Origin: Woeseiaceae bacterium
GTDB lineage: Bacteria > Pseudomonadota > Gammaproteobacteria > Steroidobacterales > Woeseiaceae
NCBI GenBank assembly: GCA_028227395.1
Contig: JAOIZZ010000003.1
Span: forward strand, 127,077 to 166,292
Reading direction: 5' to 3'
Length of the DNA stretch: 39,216 nt
Both the position numbers and the translations under genes were made by a program. The notes beneath the pieces are model-generated. The model made no database searches and was not told the DNA's origin. It worked only from the letters and a program-made list of their open reading frames with translations. Positions 16,277 through 25,421 of the stretch are shown piece by piece (position 1 is the first letter of the stretch; the number at the start of each line of letters is the position of its first letter).

Positions 16277-16283
16277 TCACAGG

Positions 16284-16697
16284 ATGAAACGCGTGATTCT
16301 ATTAATGAAAAATAACTATGCATTTTTTGTCTTGATATACCTTTCTTTTTTGGTTTTATCCGGTACGGCGAATGCCGAACGTTTAGTTCGGGAATTTAAC
16401 GGAAATAAGTCGATCACTACTGCCGAATTTGTAGTTAAGGAGCCTTGGATTCTTGATTGGCGAGTTAACAGTAATTTCAAGGAAAGTATGGGTCTAGAGG
16501 TATCTTTGGTTGATGCAAAAACCGGTTTTCTCATCGGTAGAATTCTTAAGACAAAATATGCCGGTAATGGCGTTAAGATGTTCAATAAAGATGGACGTTA
16601 TCGCCTCAGAATTAGCTCTTCTTTGACTAACTGGAATTTCAAAATTAAAGAGTTATCAGTTGATGAAGCTGATTCATATTCAGCCAAAAGTCAATGA
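16284..16697 (+). CDS. Small secreted protein of unknown function
   Basis: This protein of up to 137 residues has a signal peptide ending in 'TANA' (about residue 31). The mature part of about 106 residues is predicted beta-rich: 'RLVREFNGNKSITTAEF', 'PWILDWRVNSN', 'LEVSLVDAKTGFLIGRIL', 'GRYRLRISSSLTNWNFKIKEL'. The pattern resembles small beta-sandwich proteins that bind or sense something outside the cell, but I do not recognise a family. The ATG at 16284 directly abuts AGG. A GTG at 16293, with AGGA 8 bases upstream, or the ATG at 16305 may be the true start. It ends one base before the convergent aminotransferase gene's stop. Confidence 0.65.
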   Translation: MKRVILLMKNNYAFFVLIYLSFLVLSGTANAERLVREFNGNKSITTAEFVVKEPWILDWRVNSNFKESMGLEVSLVDAKTGFLIGRILKTKYAGNGVKMFNKDGRYRLRISSSLTNWNFKIKELSVDEADSYSAKSQ

Positions 16698-16698
16698 A

Positions 16699-17796
16699 TT
16701 AACTGTTATAAACCTGTTTAAATACTTCGGCAAATTTCCTTAAATCTTCCATCTTTCCCATGCTTACTCGCAAATGATTCGGGTACAGTGAATAAGCTCG
16801 ATGAACGAGAATATTTTCTTGTCGCATTTTTATCTCGAAGTCTTTTACATCTCTCCCTATATCAGCAAGGACAAAGTTAGTTTCCGATGGGAGTGGCTCG
16901 ATTCCCTGTTGGATAAATACCTCATTCACCAAGTCTCTTCCTTGATTGATTTTATCAATTGAGTATTTGATAAAATCATCTTCATTATAACAAGCATGAG
17001 CAGCTGCAAGACCTACAATGTTAGGCCAAGCCATAACATGATTACGTACTTTTGTTATGAGGTCTTTTCTACCCAATGCATAACCCACTCGCATTCCAGC
17101 CATACCATATAATTTTGAAAAGGTTCGCATCACAATAACATTTTCACCTTCTCGGACAAGGTCGACCATCGAGGTATATTCTGGGTTATCGGTTAATTCG
17201 TTGTAGGCTTCATCAACCAAGACCGTCACTTTTTTTCCAACAGCACGACAGAATTTTCTTAACGTATCACCATCAATTGTTTTTCCAGTTGGATTATTTG
17301 GATTGCACAGATACACCATACTCACTGATTTATCTACAGCAGCTTGCATGGCATCAAGATCAATAGACATATCATTATCAAGTGGTACTCGAAGCACTTT
17401 AGTTCCTATTCTTTGAGCATAACCCAGGTGTAAGTCATAAGTAAAAGAGGGAGAAATTATTTGCCCCTCTTTCCCCCAACCCACAACAGCCGCTGAAAGT
17501 GCCTCATTGGAACCAGAGCTGATTGCTACTTGATTAATTTCTAATTTATTTTTATCCGCGATCATTTGCATGAGTTCAGCGGCAATTTTACCCGGATAAT
17601 AAGCTCCCTTACTGCTAGCTTGGGCAGCAGCCTTTAGGGCATTATTACTTGGGCCATATGGATTTTCATTAGCGCTTAGACGGATGATACTTGGATCGGG
17701 CCCTACCATCGATAGGACAGTTTGACTCATGGTCATACTTGCCGTTCCTAGCAGTATTCCATTTAGTAATGAGCGTCTTGTAATTTCCATAGCCAT
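16699..17796 (-). CDS. Tat-exported histidinol-phosphate-type aminotransferase (fold type I PLP)
   Basis: This 365-residue protein starts 'EITRRSLLNGILLG', a twin-arginine signal, and continues as a HisC-like aminotransferase: 'LSANENPYGPS', 'SSGSNEAL', 'YLCNPNNPTGK' (N168), 'VLVDEAYNE' (D195, Y198), 'RTFSKLYGMAGMRVGYA' (K228 forms the PLP Schiff base, R236 binds phosphate) and 'HLRVSMG' (substrate-carboxylate Arg). All key residues are present, so it should be active. Export through Tat, after PLP loading, would make this a periplasmic aminotransferase, which is unusual. Its in vivo substrate is unknown and it is not evidently part of a histidine operon. AAGGAG lies 6 bases before the ATG. 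Confidence 0.85.
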   Translation of the reverse strand: MAMEITRRSLLNGILLGTASMTMSQTVLSMVGPDPSIIRLSANENPYGPSNNALKAAAQASSKGAYYPGKIAAELMQMIADKNKLEINQVAISSGSNEALSAAVVGWGKEGQIISPSFTYDLHLGYAQRIGTKVLRVPLDNDMSIDLDAMQAAVDKSVSMVYLCNPNNPTGKTIDGDTLRKFCRAVGKKVTVLVDEAYNELTDNPEYTSMVDLVREGENVIVMRTFSKLYGMAGMRVGYALGRKDLITKVRNHVMAWPNIVGLAAAHACYNEDDFIKYSIDKINQGRDLVNEVFIQQGIEPLPSETNFVLADIGRDVKDFEIKMRQENILVHRAYSLYPNHLRVSMGKMEDLRKFAEVFKQVYNS

Positions 17797-17841
17797 CTTA
17801 ATCTCCTTGTTATTATTTTATACTAACTTTGACCAGAAAGA

Positions 17842-18543
17842 TTAATCTATTAATTTTATATAAACGCGTCGATTTCGTTTACCTTTTTTTTCAACTTTGC
17901 CAATACGTATTTGCCCCACTTCTCCAGTTGAATTTAGATGAGTACCCCCACAAGGTTGAAGATCAATATCCCCTATCGCTAGCAATCTAATATCTTGATC
18001 TGTTGATGGAGGTTTAACAGACATAGTACGGATTAGTTCTGGTTGCTCCCGGAGTTCTTTCTGACTGATCCATTTAGATTGTATTAAATGATTTTCATCA
18101 ACCAATTTTATTAAGTCTTGGGCAACTTTTTCTTTATCGACAGGCTCTTCCATATCAAAGTCTAAGCGACTTTTAGACACGGAGATATTGCCTCCTGTTA
18201 CTCCATATTGTAGAACTGAACCCAATAAATGCAGCCCAGTATGCATGCGCATATGTAAGTATCGTCTTTCCCAGTCAATCGCAGTAGTTAGTATTTCGCC
18301 TATCTTAGGAATAGGGCTTTCTTCAGATAAGATATGTTGGATTTCATCTGCTGCATTTATTGTAGTGTTAATTACCTCAGCCTCATGACCATCCCAAGAA
18401 AGTGTTCCTATGTCACCGGGCTGCCCTCCACCTAAAGGATAAAATATACTGCTTTCAAGGGTAATTATATTATCAATACTTGAGGTCACTCCAGAAGTAT
18501 TGGTCTTAAGATAAGCATCTTGCCTGTATAATTTTTGAGTCAT
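17842..18543 (-). CDS. alaX: Alanyl-tRNA editing protein AlaX
   Basis: This 233-residue protein corresponds to the free-standing editing domain of alanyl-tRNA synthetase. It has the glycine-rich 'YPLGGGQPGDIG', the zinc-site 'MHTGLH' (H101, H105) and 'CGGTHLNSTGEVG' (C198, H202), the set required to hydrolyse Ser-tRNA(Ala) or Gly-tRNA(Ala). The length and the GGGQPGD motif fit the AlaX-M type. The ATG at 18543, with AGGA upstream, is preferred over an in-frame TTG at 18549. It is cytoplasmic, lies behind the dapF divergent promoter and 45 bases before the aminotransferase gene. Confidence 0.9.
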   Translation of the reverse strand: MTQKLYRQDAYLKTNTSGVTSSIDNIITLESSIFYPLGGGQPGDIGTLSWDGHEAEVINTTINAADEIQHILSEESPIPKIGEILTTAIDWERRYLHMRMHTGLHLLGSVLQYGVTGGNISVSKSRLDFDMEEPVDKEKVAQDLIKLVDENHLIQSKWISQKELREQPELIRTMSVKPPSTDQDIRLLAIGDIDLQPCGGTHLNSTGEVGQIRIGKVEKKGKRNRRVYIKLID

Positions 18544-18640
18544 AATCAATTATCCTGTCTTAGAAATATTATGATTTAAATCGTTAGGTAGTATGATAAC
18601 TTACATCAATTAAAAAAATAATGATCTAATTCTGCATAAA

Positions 18641-19519
18641 ATGACTCGAGACAAGAATATATATACAAATTTCTTTGGTATTAAATCAACAGGACGATCT
18701 TTTATAAAAATGCATGGCTTAGAAAACCATTTTGTTATTTTTGATGGGCGCGATGTTCCTTTTTTGCCTAAAAACTCTGAGATATCCAGAATCTGTAACC
18801 CGAAAACGGGTATTGGTGCGGATCAACTAATTATATTAAATGAACCAAGCATTGATGGCCTAAAGGTCGGTGCAAAGGTATTTATGAGGCTACTTAATAT
18901 TGATGGTCGCGAGGTAGAGGCTTGTGGCAATGCAACTAGATGTGTGGCTTCGTTGTTGATGGAAAATGAAACTCTGGCGACAGTGAAAATCGAAACACTG
19001 GCCGGAGTATTGGAATGCCATAAACTGAAAGATTCGCGAGTGCAGTGCAATATGGGTATCGCTTCTCTTGACCCCAGAAAAATACCTCTATCAATGGATA
19101 TAGATACCCTTAATGTGAAATTAGAGTCTGGGCCATTATCTCGCCCAGTCATTTCAAATATTGGGAATCCTCATGCCACTTTTTTTGTTGATAGTATCGA
19201 AGGTATTAATATTGAAAAATGGGCACCAGCCGTACAAAAAAATTCTTTATTTCCAGAGCAAGTGAATGTGGGTGTGGCAGAAATCATGGATCAGCAGACT
19301 CTTAAGCTTGAGGTTTATGAGAGAGGTGCGGGCTTAACATCAGCTTGCGGATCAGGTGCATGCGCAGCGGTTTATGCTGCCAATAAAAGAAAACTCGATG
19401 TTTCAAATAAAATGCAAGTGATTATGCCGGCTGGTTATGTTGACATCGAGCTTCTTGATGATGACTCACTTATTATGAGTGGCCCAGTTGCCTATGTTTA
19501 CAGTGGGTTACTATCATAA
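18641..19519 (+). CDS. dapF: Diaminopimelate epimerase
   Basis: This 292-residue protein has the two catalytic cysteines of DapF: C95 in 'VEACGNATRCVA' and C236 in 'TSACGSGACAA'. It also has 'FIKMHGLENHFVIFDGRD' at the start of the fold, 'TGIGADQL' and 'NIGNPHATFF'. It interconverts LL- and meso-diaminopimelate for lysine and peptidoglycan synthesis in the cytoplasm. The N-terminus carries about 20 extra residues before the conserved start, and the usual Gly in 'HGLGND' is Glu here. No ribosome site is obvious. The 3' end overlaps the convergent NhaC-family gene by 6 bases. Confidence 0.93.
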   Translation: MTRDKNIYTNFFGIKSTGRSFIKMHGLENHFVIFDGRDVPFLPKNSEISRICNPKTGIGADQLIILNEPSIDGLKVGAKVFMRLLNIDGREVEACGNATRCVASLLMENETLATVKIETLAGVLECHKLKDSRVQCNMGIASLDPRKIPLSMDIDTLNVKLESGPLSRPVISNIGNPHATFFVDSIEGINIEKWAPAVQKNSLFPEQVNVGVAEIMDQQTLKLEVYERGAGLTSACGSGACAAVYAANKRKLDVSNKMQVIMPAGYVDIELLDDDSLIMSGPVAYVYSGLLS

Positions 19520-20926
19520 GCTTAATAAGATGAAGCCAATAATTGAAATAATGCCGGCTATCATGGCATAAGGTAATTGAGTTCTCACGTGTTCTATATG
19601 ATCGGTTCCCGCCGCCATAGAAGCAACGACAGTGGTATCACTAATAGGTGAGGCATGATCTCCAAAAATTCCACCAGAAAGAGCCGCCCCTAAGAACATC
19701 GGCACCGAAAGACCAAGGGTTGTGGCAATGGATATGGCAATGGGAATCATGATCGCAAAAGTACCCCAACTCGAACCCACTGAAAATGCGATAAAACCGG
19801 ACACTAGAAATACCAAAGGAGCTAAGAAAACAGCAGGCACATTTGCTCCTGCAATACCTGCCACATAGGGTCCAGTACCTAGAGATTTTGCAACATCACC
19901 TAACGTTAATGCCAATAGCAGTATGGTTGCAATGGGAAGTAATTTTCCGGCTCCTTCCATAAAAAATTGCATTAATTCAGATATATTGTGTCTCTTTTTA
20001 ATTAATAGCATGGCCCAACAAACAAATAAGGCGGCACATATGGACCAAAAAATGGCTGTAGGACCGTTGCCTTTCATTATATTTCCACCACCCGTTAAAA
20101 AAAGGAAAGCAGGCATCGAAAGAGTCATTGTTAATATTGGTAGGATCATAAATATGGCAGAACTTTCTTTGGCATCCGATGATTTTTCCTTTGAATTATC
20201 AGGTATTTCTGTTGAATGCTCATTACTCTGCCAGCTGATTTGACCTTGTTGAGTTCTGATTTCTGCTGCGGCCATTGGCCCTAAATTGATATTTTTCCAA
20301 ACTACAATGAATGCTAAGATAATCGCAGTAATTGCATAGAAATTATAAGGTATGGATTGTATGAACACTCCAAAAGCATTCTCCATGCCGGTGGAAGCGA
20401 TCAATCCTATAATTACAGCCGTCCAAGCATTCAATGGCACCATTACACAAACCGGCGCAGCAGTCGCATCGATAAGATAAGCTAATTTTTCTCTTGAGAT
20501 TTTATAGCGATCAAACAATGGTCTACTTACTGAACCCGCGACCAATGAAGTAATATTGGATTCAATGAAAATTACAATTCCTGTCATCCACGCTAGAATT
20601 TGTGCTCGAAGACCAGTATGTACCCATTTTCGATTCTCTAAGAAGGCAACAAAACCGCTTACACCTCCGGATTTTTCGATGGTTGTAATTAATGCGCCAA
20701 TAAGGAGGGTGAAAATCAAAATGCGAGTATCACCAGCATCACTAAATACATCAATGATGCTATCAAAACCCTTGGCAAGACCAATCAAAGGGTTAAAATT
20801 ATTAAGAAGAGTGCAACCAATCCATATGCCTGCAAATAACGAGGGCATAACTTGTTTCGTTCTTATCGCTAAGATAATTGCAATGATTGGTGGTAATACA
20901 GAATACCATTGTGGTTCATTTAACAT
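19514..20926 (-). CDS. NhaC-family sodium-coupled carrier
   Basis: This 470-residue integral membrane protein has about 11-12 hydrophobic helices. Its signature segments are 'FIESNITSLVAGSVSRPLFDRYKISREKLAYLID', 'ALTLGDVAKSLGTGPYVA', 'FSVGSSWGTFAIMIPIAI' and 'GGIFGDHASPISDTTVVASMAAG'. These are typical of the NhaC/YqkI-type antiporter family. Members include Na+/H+ antiporters and Na+-coupled amino-acid or amine exchangers. It starts 3 bases after the stop of the acetylpolyamine deacetylase gene, and its ribosome site (GGAGGA) lies in that gene's last codons. The two are therefore translationally linked and a polyamine or amino-acid substrate is a reasonable inference. Confidence 0.85.
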   Translation of the reverse strand: MLNEPQWYSVLPPIIAIILAIRTKQVMPSLFAGIWIGCTLLNNFNPLIGLAKGFDSIIDVFSDAGDTRILIFTLLIGALITTIEKSGGVSGFVAFLENRKWVHTGLRAQILAWMTGIVIFIESNITSLVAGSVSRPLFDRYKISREKLAYLIDATAAPVCVMVPLNAWTAVIIGLIASTGMENAFGVFIQSIPYNFYAITAIILAFIVVWKNINLGPMAAAEIRTQQGQISWQSNEHSTEIPDNSKEKSSDAKESSAIFMILPILTMTLSMPAFLFLTGGGNIMKGNGPTAIFWSICAALFVCWAMLLIKKRHNISELMQFFMEGAGKLLPIATILLLALTLGDVAKSLGTGPYVAGIAGANVPAVFLAPLVFLVSGFIAFSVGSSWGTFAIMIPIAISIATTLGLSVPMFLGAALSGGIFGDHASPISDTTVVASMAAGTDHIEHVRTQLPYAMIAGIISIIGFILLSL

Positions 20927-20929
20927 CGT

Positions 20930-21961
20930 TTATAATTTCCTCCCAATAGTAAAGCCTTCGAGAAAAGAAGAGAGGTTAACTCCTAACTCAGGAGAGAGGT
21001 AGCCACCTTCTTGAACAATTACAGTCGGTAACATTATATCACCTATTGCTAGACCAATTTTCTCGAAACCTTTGGTGGTAATTGATAGGCCTTGTAATGG
21101 ATCTTTTTCGTAAGCATCAAGGCCCAGGGCTATAACTAAAGCATCAGGTGCAAAAGCTTCTATTTTTTCTAATGCAGAATGAAGAGTACTCATATATTCG
21201 TCGTCTTTTGTACCACGAACTAAAGGCAGATTTAGATTGAAACCCGCACCTTTATCTTTGCCGATTTCATTCGCATGACCCCAAAAAAAAGGATAGAAGC
21301 GAATAGGATCAGCATGAATTGAAACAGTAAATATGTCATCTCGCTCATAAAAGATATCTTGTGTGCCATTCCCGTGATGGACATCAATATCTAGAATGGC
21401 AATTTTATTAAATTTTTCACTTAATGTTTGGGCTGCAATTGCTGTGTTTCCGAGGTAGCAAAAACCAGCTGCATAATCCTTTGCCGCATGATGCCCTGGA
21501 GGTCTTGATAGAGCATAACAAGCTTGTTCTCCATTGATTACTAGTTTTGCAGCATGTGTTGCGGAATGAGCACTCCAATAAGCTGCCTCCCATGTGTATG
21601 GTCCAATTGGGCTGGATAAATCAGCGTGATGAAATCCAATTTGACCTTCTGCGGAATCTGGATAACCACAATCTCTGCGATCGGGGTGAATACCTGGCAT
21701 TACCTCAATTGAAGTTTGTTTTTTTCGTTCCCATCTTTGGTAAATGGTTTGTAAGTAGTGAATATATCTTTGAGTATGGACTCTAGATATATATTTTAAT
21801 TGATAATTTAATGGCGATTCCTCTGTAAGGCCAAATTTTTTTGCGGCATTCATAAGTATTTCTGCACGTTCAGGTGACTCAGGATGAGTTTGTAATTTTC
21901 CGGTCACCATGAATTGTTCAGGCGCATGAATAAGTTGTTTATTTGTGTGAATAACTTTCAT
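20930..21961 (-). CDS. Acetylpolyamine amidohydrolase-like (class II HDAC family) deacetylase
   Basis: This 343-residue protein has the complete histone-deacetylase-family active site: 'RPPGHHA' (H157, H158), 'ILDIDVHHGNGTQDIFY' with zinc ligands D193 and H195, 'GLDAYEKDPL' with D282, and the catalytic Tyr in 'EGGYLSPE' (Y321). The insert 'SAEGQIGFHHADLSSPIGPYTWEAA' and the 'EGGYLSPELGVN..SFLEGF' ending resemble acetylpolyamine amidohydrolases, which form dimers with a narrow channel for acetylputrescine, acetylcadaverine or acetylspermidine. Cytoplasmic. The ATG at 21961 is preferred over a TTG one codon earlier. It forms an operon with the NhaC-family carrier downstream. Confidence 0.85.
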   Translation of the reverse strand: MKVIHTNKQLIHAPEQFMVTGKLQTHPESPERAEILMNAAKKFGLTEESPLNYQLKYISRVHTQRYIHYLQTIYQRWERKKQTSIEVMPGIHPDRRDCGYPDSAEGQIGFHHADLSSPIGPYTWEAAYWSAHSATHAAKLVINGEQACYALSRPPGHHAAKDYAAGFCYLGNTAIAAQTLSEKFNKIAILDIDVHHGNGTQDIFYERDDIFTVSIHADPIRFYPFFWGHANEIGKDKGAGFNLNLPLVRGTKDDEYMSTLHSALEKIEAFAPDALVIALGLDAYEKDPLQGLSITTKGFEKIGLAIGDIMLPTVIVQEGGYLSPELGVNLSSFLEGFTIGRKL

Positions 21962-22097
21962 CAATCTACTCTACATAGGACGAAAGTTTATTGGTATCAA
22001 TATGATTGATTTTTTTTCCATAGCTTATAATAAATACAATAAATTACTTTTTTATTCATCAAATAATCTTTATTGACTGATTAATTTAATAGTTTAA

Positions 22098-22131
22098 TTG
22101 ATATTTAATGATCAACAAATATATATTGTTG
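22098..22131 (+). promoter_or_regulatory. Candidate promoter with inverted repeat before the M28 peptidase gene
   Basis: TTGATA (22098-22103) and TATATT (22122-22127) are spaced 18 bases, a fair sigma-70 match, 36 bases before the 22163 start. CAACAA (22113-22118) and TTGTTG (22126-22131) make an inverted repeat spanning the -10. The 201-base region 21962-22162 is very AT-rich and contains no gene. The matches are visible; use as a promoter and operator is inference. Confidence 0.4.
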
Positions 22132-22162
22132 GTTAATTAAGAGCAAAAGCTAAGGAAATATT

Positions 22163-23821
22163 ATGTTCAAAAAATTTATTATTGGTTTATTTTTTACAAC
22201 CATCATTGCGTGCACAAGCTCTAATACTGATGACTCTAATTTGGTTAATAACATTGATTTTGTGGTAGGAGAACTTAAAGGCGAGAATGTGCGAGAACAT
22301 ATGGAGGTTTTAGCCAGTGATGAGATGCTTGGCCGTGAGGCAGGGACTGAAAATTATGATAAAGCAGCCCAATATCTCATTCAAAATTTTAGTGATCTTG
22401 GGCTTAAGCCTCTTGGAAATGGCGGTAGTTTCGAGCAGCCAATACGTTTTATTGAATCAAGGCTTGATACTGAATCAACTGTCATGAGGATTTATAATGA
22501 TGACCGAGCCGTTGATTTTATCTTTAAAGATGATTATATCCGTTCTGGTGGTTTTGGTAATGTGAGTGAGAAAATTACTGCACCATTGGTATTTGTTGGT
22601 TACGGAATTATCGCTCCAGAATATAATCACGATGATTATAAGGGAATAAATGTTAAGGATAAAATTTTGGTGGTACTAAGTGGTGCACCACCAAACTTTA
22701 ACACTGATCAGCGTGCATTTTATTCTTCTGGTAGAACCAAAGCAGAAATTGCTATTGCTCAAGGGGCTTCTGGGATAATTTCTTTAAGAACGCCTGTGGA
22801 TCAAAAGAGAAGGCCCTGGGAAAGATATTTACCCGGAGTGGGGTCACCGGGGATGCGTTGGCTAAACCAAGATAATGAACCTTATAATGGCTATACCCAA
22901 TTGCAAGGAAGTGCGACTATTAGCCAAGCTGGAGCAAAAAAGCTATTTGAATTATCTGGGCATGATTTAGACCAAATTTTCAATCATCATGCTGAAGGTT
23001 TGAACAATAGTTTTGATATGGGAGTTACTGCTACTCTAGAGCGTTCATCCAACCAAAGAGAGGTTTTATCTTCTAATATTATTGGATTTATCGAAGGGTC
23101 AGATCCTATTCTTCGCAGCCAATATGTAATTTACACAGCACATCTCGATCATATTGGTATTAGAACTGGCAAGGGCAATGATCATATTCACAATGGGGCT
23201 TATGATAATGCTGCGGGCATAGGTTCTATCATAGAAATAGCCAGCAGTATTCTCTCTATGGATCAACCGCCAAGACGCTCCATTATTTTTGCCGCACTAA
23301 CAGCTGAGGAAAAAGGATTGCAAGGCTCATCTTATTTCGTGAAAAACCCCACAGTTCCAATTGAAAGTCTTGTTGCTAATATAAATATCGATATGCCTTA
23401 TCTTGGCTTTCCTGTGGCTGATATACATGCTTTTGGGGCTGAGCATAGTTCACTCTATGGAGCTATGGAGATGGCCACTCAATATATAGGAATTCAATTT
23501 ACGCCTGACCCTCTTCCCGAAGAAGTTCGATTCGTTAGATCAGACCAATTTTCTTTTGTTAAAGAAGGAATCCCAGCACTAGCTCTTAAGGCAGGAACTA
23601 TCTCTTCAGACCCAAATATAGATGGCGGTAAAGAATTAGATAATTTTTTAAAAAACCACTACCACCAGCCGACGGATGATTTAAATTTACCATTTAGCAA
23701 TGAAGGTACTGAACGTTTTGCTCGAACTGGGTTGCTATTAGGTCTTATAGTTGCAAATGATGAGCAAAAACCAACCTGGAATGCAGATGATTTTTTTGGT
23801 GATAAATTTGCACCTAAATAA
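22163..23821 (+). CDS. M28 family zinc metallopeptidase, lipoprotein with PA domain
   Basis: This 552-residue protein has a lipoprotein signal with a lipobox Ile-Ile-Ala-Cys at residues 14-17. A protease-associated domain follows (about residues 120-260, 'PLVFVGYGIIAPEYNHDDY', 'GASGIISLRTP'). The M28 catalytic domain has 'YTAHLDHIG' (first zinc His), 'GAYDNAAG' (bridging Asp), 'TAEEKGLQGS' (catalytic Glu and ligand), 'NINIDMP' and 'HYHQPTDD' (last His). All five zinc ligands are present, so an active di-zinc aminopeptidase on the cell envelope is expected, releasing amino acids from peptides. AAGGA precedes the ATG by 7 bases. Its 3' end overlaps the convergent matB gene by 8 bases. Confidence 0.9.
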   Translation: MFKKFIIGLFFTTIIACTSSNTDDSNLVNNIDFVVGELKGENVREHMEVLASDEMLGREAGTENYDKAAQYLIQNFSDLGLKPLGNGGSFEQPIRFIESRLDTESTVMRIYNDDRAVDFIFKDDYIRSGGFGNVSEKITAPLVFVGYGIIAPEYNHDDYKGINVKDKILVVLSGAPPNFNTDQRAFYSSGRTKAEIAIAQGASGIISLRTPVDQKRRPWERYLPGVGSPGMRWLNQDNEPYNGYTQLQGSATISQAGAKKLFELSGHDLDQIFNHHAEGLNNSFDMGVTATLERSSNQREVLSSNIIGFIEGSDPILRSQYVIYTAHLDHIGIRTGKGNDHIHNGAYDNAAGIGSIIEIASSILSMDQPPRRSIIFAALTAEEKGLQGSSYFVKNPTVPIESLVANINIDMPYLGFPVADIHAFGAEHSSLYGAMEMATQYIGIQFTPDPLPEEVRFVRSDQFSFVKEGIPALALKAGTISSDPNIDGGKELDNFLKNHYHQPTDDLNLPFSNEGTERFARTGLLLGLIVANDEQKPTWNADDFFGDKFAPK

Positions 23822-25337
23822 ATAAATCTTTGTAATTTTCACGCAATATATTTTTTTGTACTTTTGCCATTGAGTTTCTTGGAAGTGTCTTAGCAAGGAT
23901 AATTTTCTTTGGTATTTTGTAACCAGCGAGTTGTTGTTTGCATAGTTTGATGATGTCTTCTTCTTTAACCTTAATAGATCCAGATTCGATTACGATAGCA
24001 ACTACACCTTCACCAAGATCTCGATGCTGTATACCTATCACTGCAGATTCCATGACGCCATCAATATCATCAATAATTAATTCTACTTCTTTTGGATAAA
24101 CATTGAGTCCTCCAGAGATAATCATATCTTTTGATCGACCTACAATTGAAACATAACCGTCTATATCAATCTTCGCTTTATCACCTGTTTTGAAGTAACC
24201 ATCATTAGTAAAATCTTCTGCAGTTTTTTCAGACATTTTCCAATAACCCTTAAATACATTGGGACCTTTTACTTGAAGATTACCAATCATATCTTTTTCT
24301 AAACTCTGCCCCTCATCATCCATGATGCGAACTTCAACACCTGGAAGTGGAAGTCCTACTGTACCGGGCTTTCGTTTACCTTTGATTGGGTTAGAGGTAT
24401 TCATATTAGTTTCTGTCATGCCATAGCGCTCTAAAATCTCATGCCCTGTTTTAGTTGCAAAATCATGAAATGTTTCTTCCAATAGAGGTGCTGATCCAGA
24501 GATAAATATACGCATATTTTTACAATTTTTATGCGTGATATTATTTGTTGCTAGCAATCTTGTGTAATAAGTGGGAACTCCCATAAGTGCTGTACATTGA
24601 CTCAAATTTCGAAGAATTCTTGCTACATCAAATTTTGGTAACCAATACATGCTCGCACCGCTTAATAATGCACATCCTATAGCTACAAATAGACCATGCA
24701 CATGAAAGATAGGCAATGCATGTAATAATGTATCTCGTTCTGTAAATTGCCAACTATCGACTAATGTTTGAGTGTTACTTATTAAGTTTTGATGGGTGAG
24801 CATGATCCCTTTGGGTCTGCCAGTAGTTCCAGAAGAATAGAGAAGCGCTGCTACATGATCTTTGGGCGTAATGTAGCTTTGAAATATCTTTTTTTCTGAC
24901 TCTGATGACTTAGTTAATGTACCTTGCCCGTCTTGGTCAAGTGTAAAGACATGATTAATATTATTTTTTTTGGCTAATTTTTCAAACACTGAGAGGTTTT
25001 TTGGATCGCAGATAATTACAGTTGGTTCAGCATCACTTATGAAGAATTCTAATTCACTTTCAGTATAACCTGGGTTTAGTGGATGATAAATAAGGCCTGC
25101 TCTTAAGCATGCAAGATATAGAAAAAGAGATTCTGGACTTTTTTCTATCTGAATAGAAATTCTCTCTCCAGGAGATACCTTTAGATTGATTAATAAGGAG
25201 GCAATTTGAGCAGATTTACCTTTTATGACTTCATAATCATAAGTTGTTCCATTATCAAGAATTAATATCGGTTTATTATCTGTTTTCTTCAGAGAGGCAT
25301 CAAAGTGAGAAAAAAGGTTGCAGTTTTTTAATGTCAT
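23814..25337 (-). CDS. matB: Malonyl-CoA synthetase
   Basis: This 507-residue ANL-superfamily enzyme has the P-loop 'LYSSGTTGRPKG' (residues 166-177) and the substrate region 'ERYGMTETNMNTSNPIKG' followed by 'KRKPGTVGLPLPGVEVRI'. This is the M-x-x-SNP-x-x-G-x-R-x-PGTVG-x-PLPGV pattern of MatB. 'GYFKTGDKAKID', 'GRSKDMIISGGLNVYPKEVE' and the catalytic Lys in 'NSMAKVQKN' (K492) complete it. It converts malonate, ATP and CoA to malonyl-CoA in the cytoplasm. It is divergent from madL with 84 bases between starts, and has AGGA upstream. Together they form a malonate uptake and activation module. No malonyl-CoA decarboxylase gene is in the window. Confidence 0.9.
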   Translation of the reverse strand: MTLKNCNLFSHFDASLKKTDNKPILILDNGTTYDYEVIKGKSAQIASLLINLKVSPGERISIQIEKSPESLFLYLACLRAGLIYHPLNPGYTESELEFFISDAEPTVIICDPKNLSVFEKLAKKNNINHVFTLDQDGQGTLTKSSESEKKIFQSYITPKDHVAALLYSSGTTGRPKGIMLTHQNLISNTQTLVDSWQFTERDTLLHALPIFHVHGLFVAIGCALLSGASMYWLPKFDVARILRNLSQCTALMGVPTYYTRLLATNNITHKNCKNMRIFISGSAPLLEETFHDFATKTGHEILERYGMTETNMNTSNPIKGKRKPGTVGLPLPGVEVRIMDDEGQSLEKDMIGNLQVKGPNVFKGYWKMSEKTAEDFTNDGYFKTGDKAKIDIDGYVSIVGRSKDMIISGGLNVYPKEVELIIDDIDGVMESAVIGIQHRDLGEGVVAIVIESGSIKVKEEDIIKLCKQQLAGYKIPKKIILAKTLPRNSMAKVQKNILRENYKDLFI

Positions 25338-25421
25338 TCTTTTCCTATGTAAAGATAAATGTTAAAACAATATATAAATAATAAACAATAATTTCTAATA
25401 AGCATAATTTGGAGTGTATCA

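Noticed and set aside
16699-17796. Assignment as hisC of histidine biosynthesis
   Set aside because: Motifs fit the HisC-like fold, but the Tat signal and lack of other his genes argue against a biosynthetic role, so no gene symbol was given.
18573-18582. GATTTAAATC palindrome between alaX and dapF
   Set aside because: Ten bases, AT-only centre, flanks not symmetric; too likely by chance to call an operator.
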